Of a DNA stretch of 64,000 bases, positions 1 through 8,296 are shown in pieces. A model generated the notes under the pieces. The model searched no databases and was not told the origin of the DNA. It saw only the letters and a program-made list of their open reading frames with translations. Source of the stretch: VAXT01 sp963794605 (GTDB lineage: Bacteria; Actinomycetota; Thermoleophilia; Gaiellales; Gaiellaceae); the NCBI GenBank assembly GCA_963794605.1, contig CAWCEN010000006.1:93728-157727 (forward strand). Reading direction: 5' to 3'. Position numbers and translations under genes: made by a program. The number at the start of each line of letters is the position of its first letter. Within the stretch, counting starts at the first letter, position 1.

Positions 1-1
1 C

Positions 2-151
2 GGCAACGAGCTAGCGGTCGCCGACGCGCCTACGGGCATCTGGGTGATCAACGGCGAGGGGACGCCGCAGCTCCTGGTCAAGGGCGCATTCAGCTCGCTG
101 TCCTGGGGGACGCAGGTCACACGGCCGGCAGAACGATCCGCTCGGCGCTGA
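2..151 (+). CDS. C-terminal end of a beta-propeller-like protein (partial)
   Basis: An open frame enters from the left edge and stops with TGA at 149-151, giving the last 49 residues of a protein. The text GIWVINGEGTPQLLVKG followed by FSSLSWG resembles a blade of WD40-like/TolB-type propellers, where a short strand ends in S-x-x-W-S/G. Only about one blade is visible, so the family is an inference. The end overlaps the convergent peptidase gene by 35 bp. Confidence 0.45.
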   Translation, partial: GNELAVADAPTGIWVINGEGTPQLLVKGAFSSLSWGTQVTRPAERSARR

Positions 152-1043
152 TCGCGCCGGCCTTGCCTTCGGAAGCGGCGGCGGTCACCGTCGCCGCTTC
201 CGTCCGCACGGCGATCCGCTCGCCGCGCTTCGCGTCCGCCAGTTGGACGGCGTTGCCCACCTCCCCGCGCTCGATGCTCGCGTAGGCGGGAACGGTCAGG
301 ACGAGTGGGCGGTCGAGCCTGCGCAGGACCATGTTGCCGGGCGTGGAGCGGAGGGTGAGGGTGTTCACGCGCACGCGGAGCGACTCGGAGCCGGTCGACA
401 CCACCGTCGCGTTCAGCGACAGCGTGAACGTCGAGCCCGGGGCCGCGTAGAAGAGCATCCGCCGTGCGGCGAGCAGCCGCTGGTACGGGTCGGTCGAGCG
501 GCCGCCGTGCGGGTGCACCTCGAAGTGGAGGTGCGGGTGGATCCCGTTCGCGTCGCCCGAGTCGCCGACGTAGCCGATCGGCTGCCCGGCCTGGACGCGC
601 GCGCCGCTCTTCAGGCCCTTCGCGAATGAGACCCCGACCTTGCAGCCGCCGCGGTTGTCGTTCCCGTTCGTAAGGTCGTTGTTCAGGTGGATGTAGTAGT
701 AAGTCGTTCCGCTCTTGCCGTCGAGGTAGAGCATGCAGCCCGCCCGCCCGGAGCCGGTGAAGAAGCGAACTTTTCCCGCCTCGGCGGCGAGCGCGAGAGC
801 GCGCCTCGGCGCGAGGATGTCGATGCCTTCGTGCGCTCCCTGTGACCGCGGAGCGCCGTAGTCGTCGCTGAACTCGACCGTGCCGAGGACCGGAAACACG
901 ATCTGGCGTTTGGGCTTTTGCTTCCATGGCTTCGGGATCGGCGGGCGCAGGCCTGGGTCGACGGGGATCGCGGCGGCGGACCCTGCGGCGACGCCGAAGA
1001 GGGCCAGCAGGAGAAGTGCTCGGGCTGTCGTCCGGATGCTCAC
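117..1043 (-). CDS. Secreted M23 family metallopeptidase (LytM-like)
   Basis: Probable exported zinc endopeptidase acting on peptidoglycan cross-links, or a degenerate activator of such an enzyme. From a GTG at 1043 the protein is 308 residues. It begins with a signal peptide (TTARALLLLALFGVAAGSAAA). The M23 core has HEGID (H71, D75), YYYIHL (H119) and HLHFEVH (H171, H173), so the zinc and catalytic residues are present. A beta-rich tail of about 120 residues follows. An in-frame TTG at 1076 would add 11 residues, but a TAGGGT box at 1083-1078 suggests that transcription starts downstream of it. The gene is divergent from etfB and monocistronic. Confidence 0.85.
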   Translation of the reverse strand: MSIRTTARALLLLALFGVAAGSAAAIPVDPGLRPPIPKPWKQKPKRQIVFPVLGTVEFSDDYGAPRSQGAHEGIDILAPRRALALAAEAGKVRFFTGSGRAGCMLYLDGKSGTTYYYIHLNNDLTNGNDNRGGCKVGVSFAKGLKSGARVQAGQPIGYVGDSGDANGIHPHLHFEVHPHGGRSTDPYQRLLAARRMLFYAAPGSTFTLSLNATVVSTGSESLRVRVNTLTLRSTPGNMVLRRLDRPLVLTVPAYASIERGEVGNAVQLADAKRGERIAVRTEAATVTAAASEGKAGAISAERIVLPAV

Positions 1044-1077
1044 GATGAGGGGGCCGGTCGCGCGCTCGAAGGGCAAG

Positions 1078-1128
1078 ACCCTAGCAGGTGCCCGCGAGGG
1101 TTTCGGACTTCTCGTCCGTGGTTAGAGT
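1078..1128. promoter_or_regulatory. Divergent -10 boxes between the M23 peptidase and etfB
   Basis: Reverse TAGGGT (1083-1078) lies upstream of the peptidase. Forward TAGAGT (1123-1128) ends 8 nt before the etfB GTG, with no Shine-Dalgarno between, as expected for a leaderless message. No convincing -35 was seen. The identical TAGAGT hexamer precedes the MFS and ugd genes. Confidence 0.4.
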
Positions 1129-1136
1129 CCCTGCTC

Positions 1137-1916
1137 GTGAAGATTGCTGTGTGCGTCAAGGAAGTCCCGGATGCGGCTGTCACCAAGCGCATCGACCCGA
1201 ACACGAAGCGGCTTGACCGCTCCGGGGAGGGCGCGCTGAACCATTTCGACGGGCAGGCGGTCGAGGAGGCGCTCAAGGTGAAGGAAGCCGGCGGCGAGGG
1301 CGAGGTCGTGCTCGTCTCGATGGGCCCGGCCGGAGCGCTCGACTCGCTGCGCAAGGCGCTCGCGATGGGCGCGGACCGTGCGGTGCTCGTCTCGGACGAC
1401 GCCGCGGCCGGCTCGGACCTCGTCGCGACCTCACGCGCGCTCGCTGCGGCGCTCGAGCGCGAGGGAGCGGATCTGGTGCTGTTCGGGCAGCAGTCGAGCG
1501 ACTCCGACGGCGCTGTGCTCTGGGCAGCGGTGGCCGACCGGCTCCGGCGCCCGGTCATCTCCCAGGTCGCAGAGTTGACTGTCGCCGACGGCAAGGTGCG
1601 CGGCAAGCGCCAGACCGAGTTCGGCTACGACCTGATCGAGGCGCCGCTCCCGGCGATCGTCGCCGTCTCGGATGCGATCAACGAGCCGCGCTACCCGTCT
1701 CTGAAGGGGATCATGAGCGCGAAGAAGAAGCCGCAGGAGAGCCTGTCCGGCTCCGATCTCGGCCTCGACGCGGACGGCCTCGGCGAGCAGGGCTCCGCGA
1801 CGAGCGTCCTCGCGCTCGGCGATCCCCCGCCGCGAGGCGATGCCCGCAAGATCGAGGACGACGGCAGCGCACCCGACCAGATCGTCGACTTCCTCGCGGA
1901 GAAGAAGCTCCTGTGA
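1137..1916 (+). CDS. etfB: Electron transfer flavoprotein, beta subunit
   Basis: Small subunit of the FAD/AMP heterodimer that collects electrons from acyl-CoA and related dehydrogenases. The product is 259 residues, the normal family length, starting MKIAVCVKEVPDAAVTKRID from GTG 1137. The conserved beta signature INEPRYPSLKGIM lies at residues 181-193. The frame is open upstream for another 73 codons, but family alignment and the TAGAGT box support GTG 1137. The stop overlaps the etfA start by 4 bp, indicating translational coupling. Together with etfA and the oxidoreductase it forms an electron route to quinone. Confidence 0.95.
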   Translation: MKIAVCVKEVPDAAVTKRIDPNTKRLDRSGEGALNHFDGQAVEEALKVKEAGGEGEVVLVSMGPAGALDSLRKALAMGADRAVLVSDDAAAGSDLVATSRALAAALEREGADLVLFGQQSSDSDGAVLWAAVADRLRRPVISQVAELTVADGKVRGKRQTEFGYDLIEAPLPAIVAVSDAINEPRYPSLKGIMSAKKKPQESLSGSDLGLDADGLGEQGSATSVLALGDPPPRGDARKIEDDGSAPDQIVDFLAEKKLL

Positions 1917-2872
1917 CGGTCGCCGTCTTTCTCGAGCATCACGACGGCGAGCTGCAGAAGGGCTCGCTGGGCGTCCTGGGCAAGGCGGCCTCACTCGGCG
2001 ACGACGTCGTCGGCGTCGTGCTCGGGTCAGGCGTGAAGGAGCTCGCCGCGGGTGCGGGCCGGTTCGGAGCGAAGAAGGTCTTCGTCGCGGACGCGCCGGA
2101 GCTCGAGGCGCCGCTCCCGCAACCGCGGGTCGACGCACTCGCGCAGCTCGTTCGTGACCACGGCATCGACACGGTGCTCTTCGCTGCCTCGGTGCTCGCC
2201 TCGGACACGGCCGCAGGTCTCGCGGCACGGCTCGACGCGGGCCTGAACTGGGATCTCGTCGACCTCGCGTCGCAGGACGGGTCGCTCGTCGGTACGCGGC
2301 CCGCGCTCGAGGACAGCGTGTACGCAGACGTCGGCTGGACGAGCGACGTGAAGCTGGCGCTCTTCCGCCCGGGTGCGTTCGACCCTGCCGAGACTGGCGG
2401 AGAGGCCGAGGTCGAGGAGTTCACGCCGTCGTTCGAAGACTTCTCGACCCAGGCGACGATGATCGAGCAGGCGCACGAGGAGTCGGTAGGCCCGTCGATC
2501 GAGGACGCGGACGTGATCGTCGCCGGAGGGCGCGGTCTCGGCGGCCCTGAGAACTTCGCGCTCGTCGAGGAGCTGGCGAAGGCGCTCGGCGGAGCGGTCG
2601 CGGCAACGCGCGCCGTGGTCGACGCCGGCTGGTACCCGTACGCGACGCAAGTCGGCCAGACCGGCAAGACGGTCTCACCGAAGCTCTATGTGGCCTGCGG
2701 GATCTCGGGCGCGATCCAGCACAAGGTGGGTATGCAGGGCTCGGGCACGGTGGTCGCGATCAACAAGGACCCGAACGCGCCGATCTTCGAGTTCTGCGAC
2801 CTCGGCGTCGTCGGCGATCTACACGAGATCGTCCCGAAGCTGACCGAGCTCGTTCGGCAGCGTAAGAGCTGA
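1913..2872 (+). CDS. etfA: Electron transfer flavoprotein, alpha subunit
   Basis: Large, FAD-carrying ETF subunit of 319 residues. The C-terminal FAD domain shows QVGQTGKTVSPKLY (246-259) and GISGAIQH (263-270), both classic FAD contacts. The N-terminal half is the pseudo-symmetric alpha/beta domain that packs on EtfB. The GTG start overlaps the etfB stop (GTGA) and the TGA overlaps the next ATG, so the three genes are tightly coupled. The bound FAD receives electrons from dehydrogenases and passes them to the oxidoreductase encoded next. Confidence 0.95.
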   Translation: MTVAVFLEHHDGELQKGSLGVLGKAASLGDDVVGVVLGSGVKELAAGAGRFGAKKVFVADAPELEAPLPQPRVDALAQLVRDHGIDTVLFAASVLASDTAAGLAARLDAGLNWDLVDLASQDGSLVGTRPALEDSVYADVGWTSDVKLALFRPGAFDPAETGGEAEVEEFTPSFEDFSTQATMIEQAHEESVGPSIEDADVIVAGGRGLGGPENFALVEELAKALGGAVAATRAVVDAGWYPYATQVGQTGKTVSPKLYVACGISGAIQHKVGMQGSGTVVAINKDPNAPIFEFCDLGVVGDLHEIVPKLTELVRQRKS

Positions 2873-4560
2873 TGGCGCCCCGGCCGCGGCCCTCCGAATA
2901 TCCGCCGCAGTTCGACGCGCGCGAGTTCGTCGACGAGCCCACCGACCCGCCGGACGAGCAGATCGAGGTCGGGATCCTGATCGTCGGCGCGGGCCCCGCG
3001 GGGCTCGCGTGCGCGATCCGGCTCGGCCAGCTGATCGAGGAGTCGCCCCGGCTCGCAGAGCGCCTGGGCGAGGTTCCGGTCGCCGTGCTCGAGAAAGGCA
3101 AGCAGCCCGGCTCGCACTCGCTCTCCGGAGCGGTTGTCAACCCGAGCAGCCTCAGGCGCCTGTTCCGCGGCGAGAAGCGTGCCTCCGACATGCCGTTCTA
3201 CGGCGAGGTCGAGGCCGAGGGCGTCTACTTCCTGCGGCACAACAGCTCGATGCGGATCCCGACGCCGCCCACGATGAAGAACCGCGGGAACTACGTCGCG
3301 TCTCTCTCGCAGTTGACGCGTTGGCTCGCGGAGGAGGCAGAGAAGGCGGGCGCGACGATCCTCCCGGAGACGGTCGCGGAGAAGCTGCTCGTCAAGGACG
3401 GACGCGTCGTCGGAGTCCGGACCGGCGACAAGGGCCGTGGCCGTTTCGGTGAGCGCCTCGCAAACTTCGAGCCCGGCTCGGACATCCTCGCGCGGGTCAC
3501 GATCCTCTGCGAGGGCACGCAGGGCCACCTGACCGGGGTCGCGATCGACACCTTCGGCCTCGAGGGCGAGAGCCCGCAGGTCTGGGCGCTCGGCGTGAAG
3601 GAGGTCTGGAAGGTCTCCAAGCCGCTGCACCGGGTCGTGCACACGCTGGGCTGGCCGCTGCGCCCGCAGGCGAAGTACCACGAGTTCGGCGGCTCGTTCA
3701 TCTACCCGATGGGCGAGGACATGCTGACGGTCGGGATGGTCGTCGGGCTCGACTACCGCGACGCGGACCTGTCCGTCCACGACCTGCTCCAGCAGCTGAA
3801 GACGAACCCGTTCGTGCGCAAGATGCTCCAGGGCGGCGAGCGGATCGGATGGGGTGCGAAGACGATTCCGGAGGGTGGCTTCGTCGCGCTGCCGAAGCGG
3901 CTGCACGCGCCCGGTCTCCTCATGTGCGGCGACGGCCCGGGGATGGTCAACGTGCCGGCGCTGAAAGGGATCCACTACGCGGTCGAGTCGGGTCACCTCG
4001 CGGCCGAGGCGGCCGCTGAAGCGCTCGGGCCGGGGCGGACGCCCTGGACGCCCGGAGCGCTCGGCGCCTATGACGAGGCCATTCGCGAGAGCTTCATCTG
4101 GAGTGACCTCAAGGAAGTCCGCAACATGCGCCAGGCGTTCGGCCGCGGCTTCTACATGGGCGGTGCCCTCGCGGGTGCGATGACCGCCAGCAAGGGCAAG
4201 CTCCCTCCCGGAGACCATCCGACCGAGCCCGATGCCCTCGCCCCGGCCGTCCGCACCGACCGGCGCCGGCGCTACCCGGCTCCCGACGGCAAGCTCACGT
4301 TCGACAAGCTCTCGAGCGTCTATCTCTCCGGCAACCGCACGCGGGACGACGCGCCCAACCACATCCGCGTGCGGACGGAGGTCCCCGCGGAAATAGCGGT
4401 CCTGTGGGAACAGATGTGCCCGGCCCAGGTGTACGAGGCGCAGGACGGACACGTCGAGATCACGCCGTCGAACTGCGTCCAGTGCGGCGCGATCACGGCG
4501 AAGGGCGGCCGCCTGACGCCACCCGAAGGCGGCGCCGGCCCCGAGTACACGCTCACCTAA
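2872..4560 (+). CDS. Electron transfer flavoprotein:quinone oxidoreductase (ETF-QO)
   Basis: Membrane-associated FAD and iron-sulfur enzyme that oxidises reduced ETF and reduces quinone; 562 residues. An N-terminal Rossmann motif GAGPAGLACAIRL (about 39-51) is followed by SGAVVNPSSL and a C-terminal ferredoxin-like module. In animal ETF-QO the cluster is held by C of CPAGVYE plus C-x2-C-x2-C. Here CPAQVYE and CVQC are present, but the last cysteine position is isoleucine (CVQCGAI), so only three expected ligands are visible. The downstream PEGGAGPEY motif is kept, so this is not a frameshift. Last gene of the etf operon. Confidence 0.9.
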   Translation: MAPRPRPSEYPPQFDAREFVDEPTDPPDEQIEVGILIVGAGPAGLACAIRLGQLIEESPRLAERLGEVPVAVLEKGKQPGSHSLSGAVVNPSSLRRLFRGEKRASDMPFYGEVEAEGVYFLRHNSSMRIPTPPTMKNRGNYVASLSQLTRWLAEEAEKAGATILPETVAEKLLVKDGRVVGVRTGDKGRGRFGERLANFEPGSDILARVTILCEGTQGHLTGVAIDTFGLEGESPQVWALGVKEVWKVSKPLHRVVHTLGWPLRPQAKYHEFGGSFIYPMGEDMLTVGMVVGLDYRDADLSVHDLLQQLKTNPFVRKMLQGGERIGWGAKTIPEGGFVALPKRLHAPGLLMCGDGPGMVNVPALKGIHYAVESGHLAAEAAAEALGPGRTPWTPGALGAYDEAIRESFIWSDLKEVRNMRQAFGRGFYMGGALAGAMTASKGKLPPGDHPTEPDALAPAVRTDRRRRYPAPDGKLTFDKLSSVYLSGNRTRDDAPNHIRVRTEVPAEIAVLWEQMCPAQVYEAQDGHVEITPSNCVQCGAITAKGGRLTPPEGGAGPEYTLT

Positions 4561-4562
4561 GA

Positions 4563-4678
4563 GGGGTCAGACCCTGTAAAGAAGTGGCGCGACCCGGTCG
4601 GGCGGTTACGCGAAACGGGGATACATCTTTGCCCTTTCGTGACGCATGCGGCACAGAATTGGACCGGGGTCTGACCCC
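4563..4678. repeat. REP-like inverted pair with 13-nt palindromes
   Basis: GGGGTCAGACCCT at 4563-4575 and GGGGTCTGACCCC at 4666-4678 are inverted copies (12 of 13 match), each itself palindromic around a central A/T. They lie in the 170-bp gap after the etf operon. The form fits REP/RAYT-type non-autonomous elements and could also end etf transcription. Confidence 0.6.
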
Positions 4679-4718
4679 GTGCGTCTGACGCCGTGAGGGC
4701 GACGGCCCGACGGACGCG

Positions 4719-4724
4719 TAGAGT
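4719..4724 (+). promoter_or_regulatory. -10 box TAGAGT before the MFS gene
   Basis: TAGAGT ends 6 nt before the ATG at 4731. There is no Shine-Dalgarno, so a leaderless transcript is likely. Confidence 0.4.
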
Positions 4725-4730
4725 CAGGGC

Positions 4731-6020
4731 ATGAGTGGAGGCGGCCTGTTCGGAGCCCTTCGCGAGCGGCGGTTCCGGCTGCTCTGGCTCGGGCAGGCGA
4801 CGTCGACGCTCGGCGACGGGCTCGTCCCGGTTGCTCTCGCGTTCGCCGTCATCCAGACGCTCGACGGCTCGCCGACCGACCTGGGGATCGTCCTCGCCGC
4901 CCAATCGCTGCCGCTCGTCGTATTCGTCCTGGTCGGAGGCGTGTGGGCCGACCGCCTGCCGCGCCAGATGGTCATGCTCGCCTCCGACCTCATCCGCTGC
5001 GTGGTCCAGGCGACGATCGCGGTTCTCCTCCTGTCCGGTCGCGCGGAGCTCTGGCAGCTCGTCGTCCTGGTCGCGATCTACGGAACCGCTCAGGCCTTCT
5101 TCCAGCCGGCTGCGACCGGCCTCGTCCCGGCGACGATCAGCCGGCCGCGGCTCCAGCAGGCGAACGCGCTGCTCGGTCTCTCGCGCAGTCTCGCCTTCGT
5201 CGTCGGCCCGGCCGTGGCCGGCGTCATCGCCGCAGCGACGAACCCGGGCAGCGTCTTCGTCGTCGACTCAGCGACGTTCGCCGTCAGCGCGACCTCGCTC
5301 GCGCTCCTCCGCCTCTCGCGCAGTCGCCGAGAAGGAGAGCGCCGCAGCTTCTTCGCCGATCTCAAAGGCGGATGGCACGAGCTCATCTCCCACACGTGGC
5401 TCTGGGTGATCGTCGCCTGGGCCGCCACGTTCCTCGGCATCGTCGTAGCGCCGTGGATGACGCTCGGTCCGGTCGTCGCGAAGGAGTCGCTCGGCGGCGC
5501 CGCCGCCTGGGGAATGATCGCCGCGGGGTGGGGCGCGGGCACGGTCGCCGGCGGTCTGATCGCTCTGCGCTGGAAGCCCGTTCGCCCGATGCTGACGTGC
5601 ACGCTGCTCGTTCTGCTGATCGCGCCGGCCGTCGCCTTGCTCGCCATGCAGGCCCCGGCGCCGATGATCGCAACCGCTCAGGCGATCGGCGGCGCGGGGA
5701 TGGGGATCTTCAGCGCGGTGTGGCTGACGACGCTGCAACAGCACGTCCCGGAAGAAGCGCTCTCCCGCGTCAGCGCCTGGGACTGGATGGGCTCGTTCCT
5801 CTTCCTGCCGATCGGCCTGATCGCAGCCGGCCCGGTCGCCGACCTGATCGGCATCTCGACCACGCTCTGGATCTCGGTCGCCTGGGCGGTCCTCTCGACC
5901 CTCACGGTGCTCCTCGTGCCGAGCGTGCGCAACCTGCGACGGCTGGACCTGCCGGAAGAGCCGGACGAGGTGCTGGCGCGGCTTCCGGGCGAGCCGGCCG
6001 AGGCGTTCCATGGCGGCTGA
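4731..6020 (+). CDS. Major facilitator superfamily exporter (EntS/MFS_3-like)
   Basis: Integral membrane transporter of 429 residues with about 12 hydrophobic segments. The N-terminus FRLLWLGQATSTLGDG and the loop WADRLPRQMVM (G-x-x-x-D-R-x motif of MFS loop 2-3) place it in the drug/siderophore-exporter-like MFS_3 group. The substrate cannot be read from sequence. The last 11 bp overlap the next gene, so the two are co-translated. A short charged tail (EEPDEVLARLPGEPAE) follows the last helix. Confidence 0.8.
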   Translation: MSGGGLFGALRERRFRLLWLGQATSTLGDGLVPVALAFAVIQTLDGSPTDLGIVLAAQSLPLVVFVLVGGVWADRLPRQMVMLASDLIRCVVQATIAVLLLSGRAELWQLVVLVAIYGTAQAFFQPAATGLVPATISRPRLQQANALLGLSRSLAFVVGPAVAGVIAAATNPGSVFVVDSATFAVSATSLALLRLSRSRREGERRSFFADLKGGWHELISHTWLWVIVAWAATFLGIVVAPWMTLGPVVAKESLGGAAAWGMIAAGWGAGTVAGGLIALRWKPVRPMLTCTLLVLLIAPAVALLAMQAPAPMIATAQAIGGAGMGIFSAVWLTTLQQHVPEEALSRVSAWDWMGSFLFLPIGLIAAGPVADLIGISTTLWISVAWAVLSTLTVLLVPSVRNLRRLDLPEEPDEVLARLPGEPAEAFHGG

Positions 6021-6981
6021 GGTCTCGGGAGACGACGTCGTCGCGGCCCGGGCCGCGATCGCAGGTCGGCTGCACCGCACGCCGATGTTCTCGTCCGCGA
6101 CGCTCTCGAAGCGCGTCGGCGCTCCTGTCCACCTCAAGGCGGAGCTCTTCCAGCGCACAGGCTCGTTCAAGCCGCGCGGCGTGCTGACGAAGCTCGCGTC
6201 GCTCTCCGACCAGGAGAAACGCCACGGCGTGATCGGGATCTCCGCCGGCAACCATGCCCAGGCCCTCGCCTACTGCGCCGCGCTCGACGGCATCGACGCG
6301 CTGCTCGTCATGTGGGAGGGCGCAAGCCCGCAGAAGATCGAGGCCACGCGTGCGTACGGTGCGTCGGTCGATCTCGACGCAGACGGGCCGGGCCAGGCGT
6401 TCGACCGCCTCCACGAGCTGATCGAGGAGACGGGCCGCCCGCTCGTGCATCCCTTCGACGACCCGTTGACGATCGCGGGCCAGGGCACCGTCGGGCTCGA
6501 GATCGTCGAAGACGTTCCGGAGACCACCGTCGTCCTCGTCCCGGTCGGCGGCGGCGGGCTGGTCGCGGGCGTCGCGCTGGGCGCCGAGGGCCGCCGCATC
6601 GTCGCGATCGAGCCCGAGCTCTCGGACGCACTGCACAAGGGCCTCGAGGCGGGCGAGTCCGTGCGCGTCGAGCCGAAGTCGATGGCCGACGGCCTCAGCG
6701 CGCCCTTCGCCGGCGAGCTCCCGATTCACATCTGCAGCGAGCGCGACGTCGAGACCGTTCTCGTCTCGGAGGACGAGATCACCGAGGGGATGCGCTTCCT
6801 CTACGGCCGCGCGAAGCTCGCTTGCGAGCCCGCAGCGGCGGTCGGAGTAGCGGCTCTCCTGGCCGGAAAAGTCGACGTCGAACCGCATGACACGGTGGCA
6901 GTCGTTGTCTCGGGCGGCAACGTAGCGGCCGAAATGGCCTCTGCTATCCTGGCTGCAAATGAAGGCCGGAATCCATCCTGA
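6010..6981 (+). CDS. PLP-dependent threonine/serine dehydratase-like lyase
   Basis: Fold type II PLP enzyme, 323 residues, without the C-terminal ACT regulatory domain of biosynthetic IlvA, so closer to catabolic threonine ammonia-lyase, serine racemase or hydroxyaspartate dehydratase. Visible motifs are GSFKPRG with the Schiff-base lysine at K54, SAGNHAQA binding the substrate carboxylate, and the glycine-rich phosphate loop VPVGGGGLVAG (about 176-186). It likely deaminates threonine or serine to a 2-oxo acid. The start overlaps the MFS gene by 11 bp and the 3' end contains the rpmE promoter and start. Confidence 0.85.
   Translation: MAAEVSGDDVVAARAAIAGRLHRTPMFSSATLSKRVGAPVHLKAELFQRTGSFKPRGVLTKLASLSDQEKRHGVIGISAGNHAQALAYCAALDGIDALLVMWEGASPQKIEATRAYGASVDLDADGPGQAFDRLHELIEETGRPLVHPFDDPLTIAGQGTVGLEIVEDVPETTVVLVPVGGGGLVAGVALGAEGRRIVAIEPELSDALHKGLEAGESVRVEPKSMADGLSAPFAGELPIHICSERDVETVLVSEDEITEGMRFLYGRAKLACEPAAAVGVAALLAGKVDVEPHDTVAVVVSGGNVAAEMASAILAANEGRNPS
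6945..6950 (+). promoter_or_regulatory. -10 box TATCCT for rpmE
   Basis: TATCCT lies inside the end of the lyase gene and ends 8 nt before the rpmE ATG (6959), with no ribosome binding site. This is a good leaderless-promoter candidate. Confidence 0.5.
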
Positions 6982-7177
6982 CTACGACCTCGCGATCGTT
7001 CGCTGCTCCTGCGGCAACGAGTTTCAGACGCGTTCGACGAAGCCCGAGCTGCACGTCGAGATCTGCTCTGAGTGCCACCCGTTCTACACGGGCAAGCAGA
7101 AGCTCGTCGACACGGGAGGCCGCGTCGAGCGGTTCCAGCGCCGGCTGGAGAAGGCCGGCGGCGCCCGCAAGGGCTAG
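6959..7177 (+). CDS. rpmE: 50S ribosomal protein L31
   Basis: Zinc-binding (C+) form of L31, 72 residues, starting MKAGIHPDY. The four zinc cysteines are present as CSC (C16, C18) and CSEC (C37, C40). L31 sits in the central protuberance and bridges the subunits; the C+ form also stores zinc. The start overlaps the upstream lyase gene by 23 bp. The neighbours DUF1385 and prfA are usual L31 partners in Gram-positive genomes. Confidence 0.97.
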   Translation: MKAGIHPDYDLAIVRCSCGNEFQTRSTKPELHVEICSECHPFYTGKQKLVDTGGRVERFQRRLEKAGGARKG

Positions 7178-7186
7178 CAGCTAGAC

Positions 7187-8098
7187 ATGTCCAATGCGCC
7201 CATAGGCGGCCAGGCCGTCCTCGAAGGCGTGATGATGCGCGGGCCGTCGACGTGGGCGCTCGCGGTGCGCAAGCCGGACGGCGAGATCGCCGAGGTCAAT
7301 CATCCGATCAAGTCGGTGATGACGCGGCACTGGTTCTTCCGCCTGCCGATCGTCCGCGGCGTGATCGCGCTCGGGGAGTCGCTCGCAATCGGTTTCCGCG
7401 CGCTGGCAATCTCGGCGAACTACGCGGCGCAGGAGGAGGGCGAAGAGGTCGAGACCGAGCTTTCCCGCGGCGCGATCATCTTCGCGTTCGCGATCGCGAT
7501 CGGCTTCGCGCTGATGCTGTTCAAGGTTACGCCTGCGCTGATCACGAGCTGGCTGCCGATCGAGACGACCGGCTGGTTCGTGATCGTCGAGGGGGTCATC
7601 CGAGTCGGCATCTTCATCCTCTATCTACTGATCATCTCGTTGCTGCCCGACCTGAGGCGCGTGTTCGAGTACCACGCCGCCGAGCACAAGGTGATCAACG
7701 CATACGAGGCCGGCGAGGAGCTCGTGCCCGAGCGCGTCCAGAAGTTCAGCCTGATCCACCCGCGCTGCGGCACTGCGTTCCTGCTCTGGGTGATGGTGAT
7801 CGCGATCTTCGTGTTCGCGTTCCTCGGCCGGCCGCCGCTGCCGTGGCTGATCGCGAGCCGGATCCTGCTCCTGCCTCTGATCGCGGGGCTCGCCTACGAG
7901 TTGATCCGCTTCGCGGGCAAGCACACCGAGAATCGCGTGCTCATGACCTTTCTCGCGCCGGGCCTGTGGCTCCAGCGGCTGACGACCCGGCAGCCGACGC
8001 TCGACCAGCTCGAAGTCTCGATCCGCGCGCTCAAGGAGGTCCTCCACGTCGAGGGCCGTACCACTCCGGATGAGCGCAAGGTCGAAGTAATGGCCTGA
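7187..8098 (+). CDS. DUF1385 family membrane protein
   Basis: A 303-residue protein of the YqhQ/DUF1385 family, whose function is not established. The N-terminal family signature GGQAVLEGVMMRG (8-20) and the central EYHAAEHKVINAYE (about 162-175), followed by HPRCGTAF, are clear; the conserved His/Cys residues suggest metal binding. Four or five hydrophobic segments follow the first 60 residues. It starts 9 bp after rpmE. In many bacteria this family lies between rpmE and prfA, as here apart from the inverted DUF2339 gene. Confidence 0.85.
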   Translation: MSNAPIGGQAVLEGVMMRGPSTWALAVRKPDGEIAEVNHPIKSVMTRHWFFRLPIVRGVIALGESLAIGFRALAISANYAAQEEGEEVETELSRGAIIFAFAIAIGFALMLFKVTPALITSWLPIETTGWFVIVEGVIRVGIFILYLLIISLLPDLRRVFEYHAAEHKVINAYEAGEELVPERVQKFSLIHPRCGTAFLLWVMVIAIFVFAFLGRPPLPWLIASRILLLPLIAGLAYELIRFAGKHTENRVLMTFLAPGLWLQRLTTRQPTLDQLEVSIRALKEVLHVEGRTTPDERKVEVMA

Positions 8099-8104
8099 CG
8101 CGAC

Positions 8105-8125
8105 GCGCTGGGCTACGCCCAGCGC
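8105..8125. terminator. Hairpin after DUF1385
   Basis: Perfect 9-bp stem GCGCTGGGC / GCCCAGCGC with loop TAC, 6 nt after the stop codon. There is no T-run. The remaining spacer to 8296 has only a second hairpin. Confidence 0.5.
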
Positions 8126-8256
8126 TCGCTTCGCGGGTGAACCCCTGGTTCCCCCGCGCGCCCCCTCCTTGCGGGCGGTGGTTCGCTTCGAGACGCTGCG
8201 GGAGCCGCCCAGAGGAAGGGTGAGTCGACCGTTCCCCTCTCGTAGGTGTGCCTCCT

Positions 8257-8273
8257 GCCGGGCGAAGCCCGGC
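8257..8273. terminator. Hairpin after the DUF2339 gene
   Basis: 7-bp stem GCCGGGC / GCCCGGC with loop GAA, placed just beyond the 3' end of the leftward DUF2339 gene. Together with 8105-8125 it separates two convergent genes. Confidence 0.4.
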
Positions 8274-8296
8274 TCCGGCGGCCGGTGTCAGTTGCT

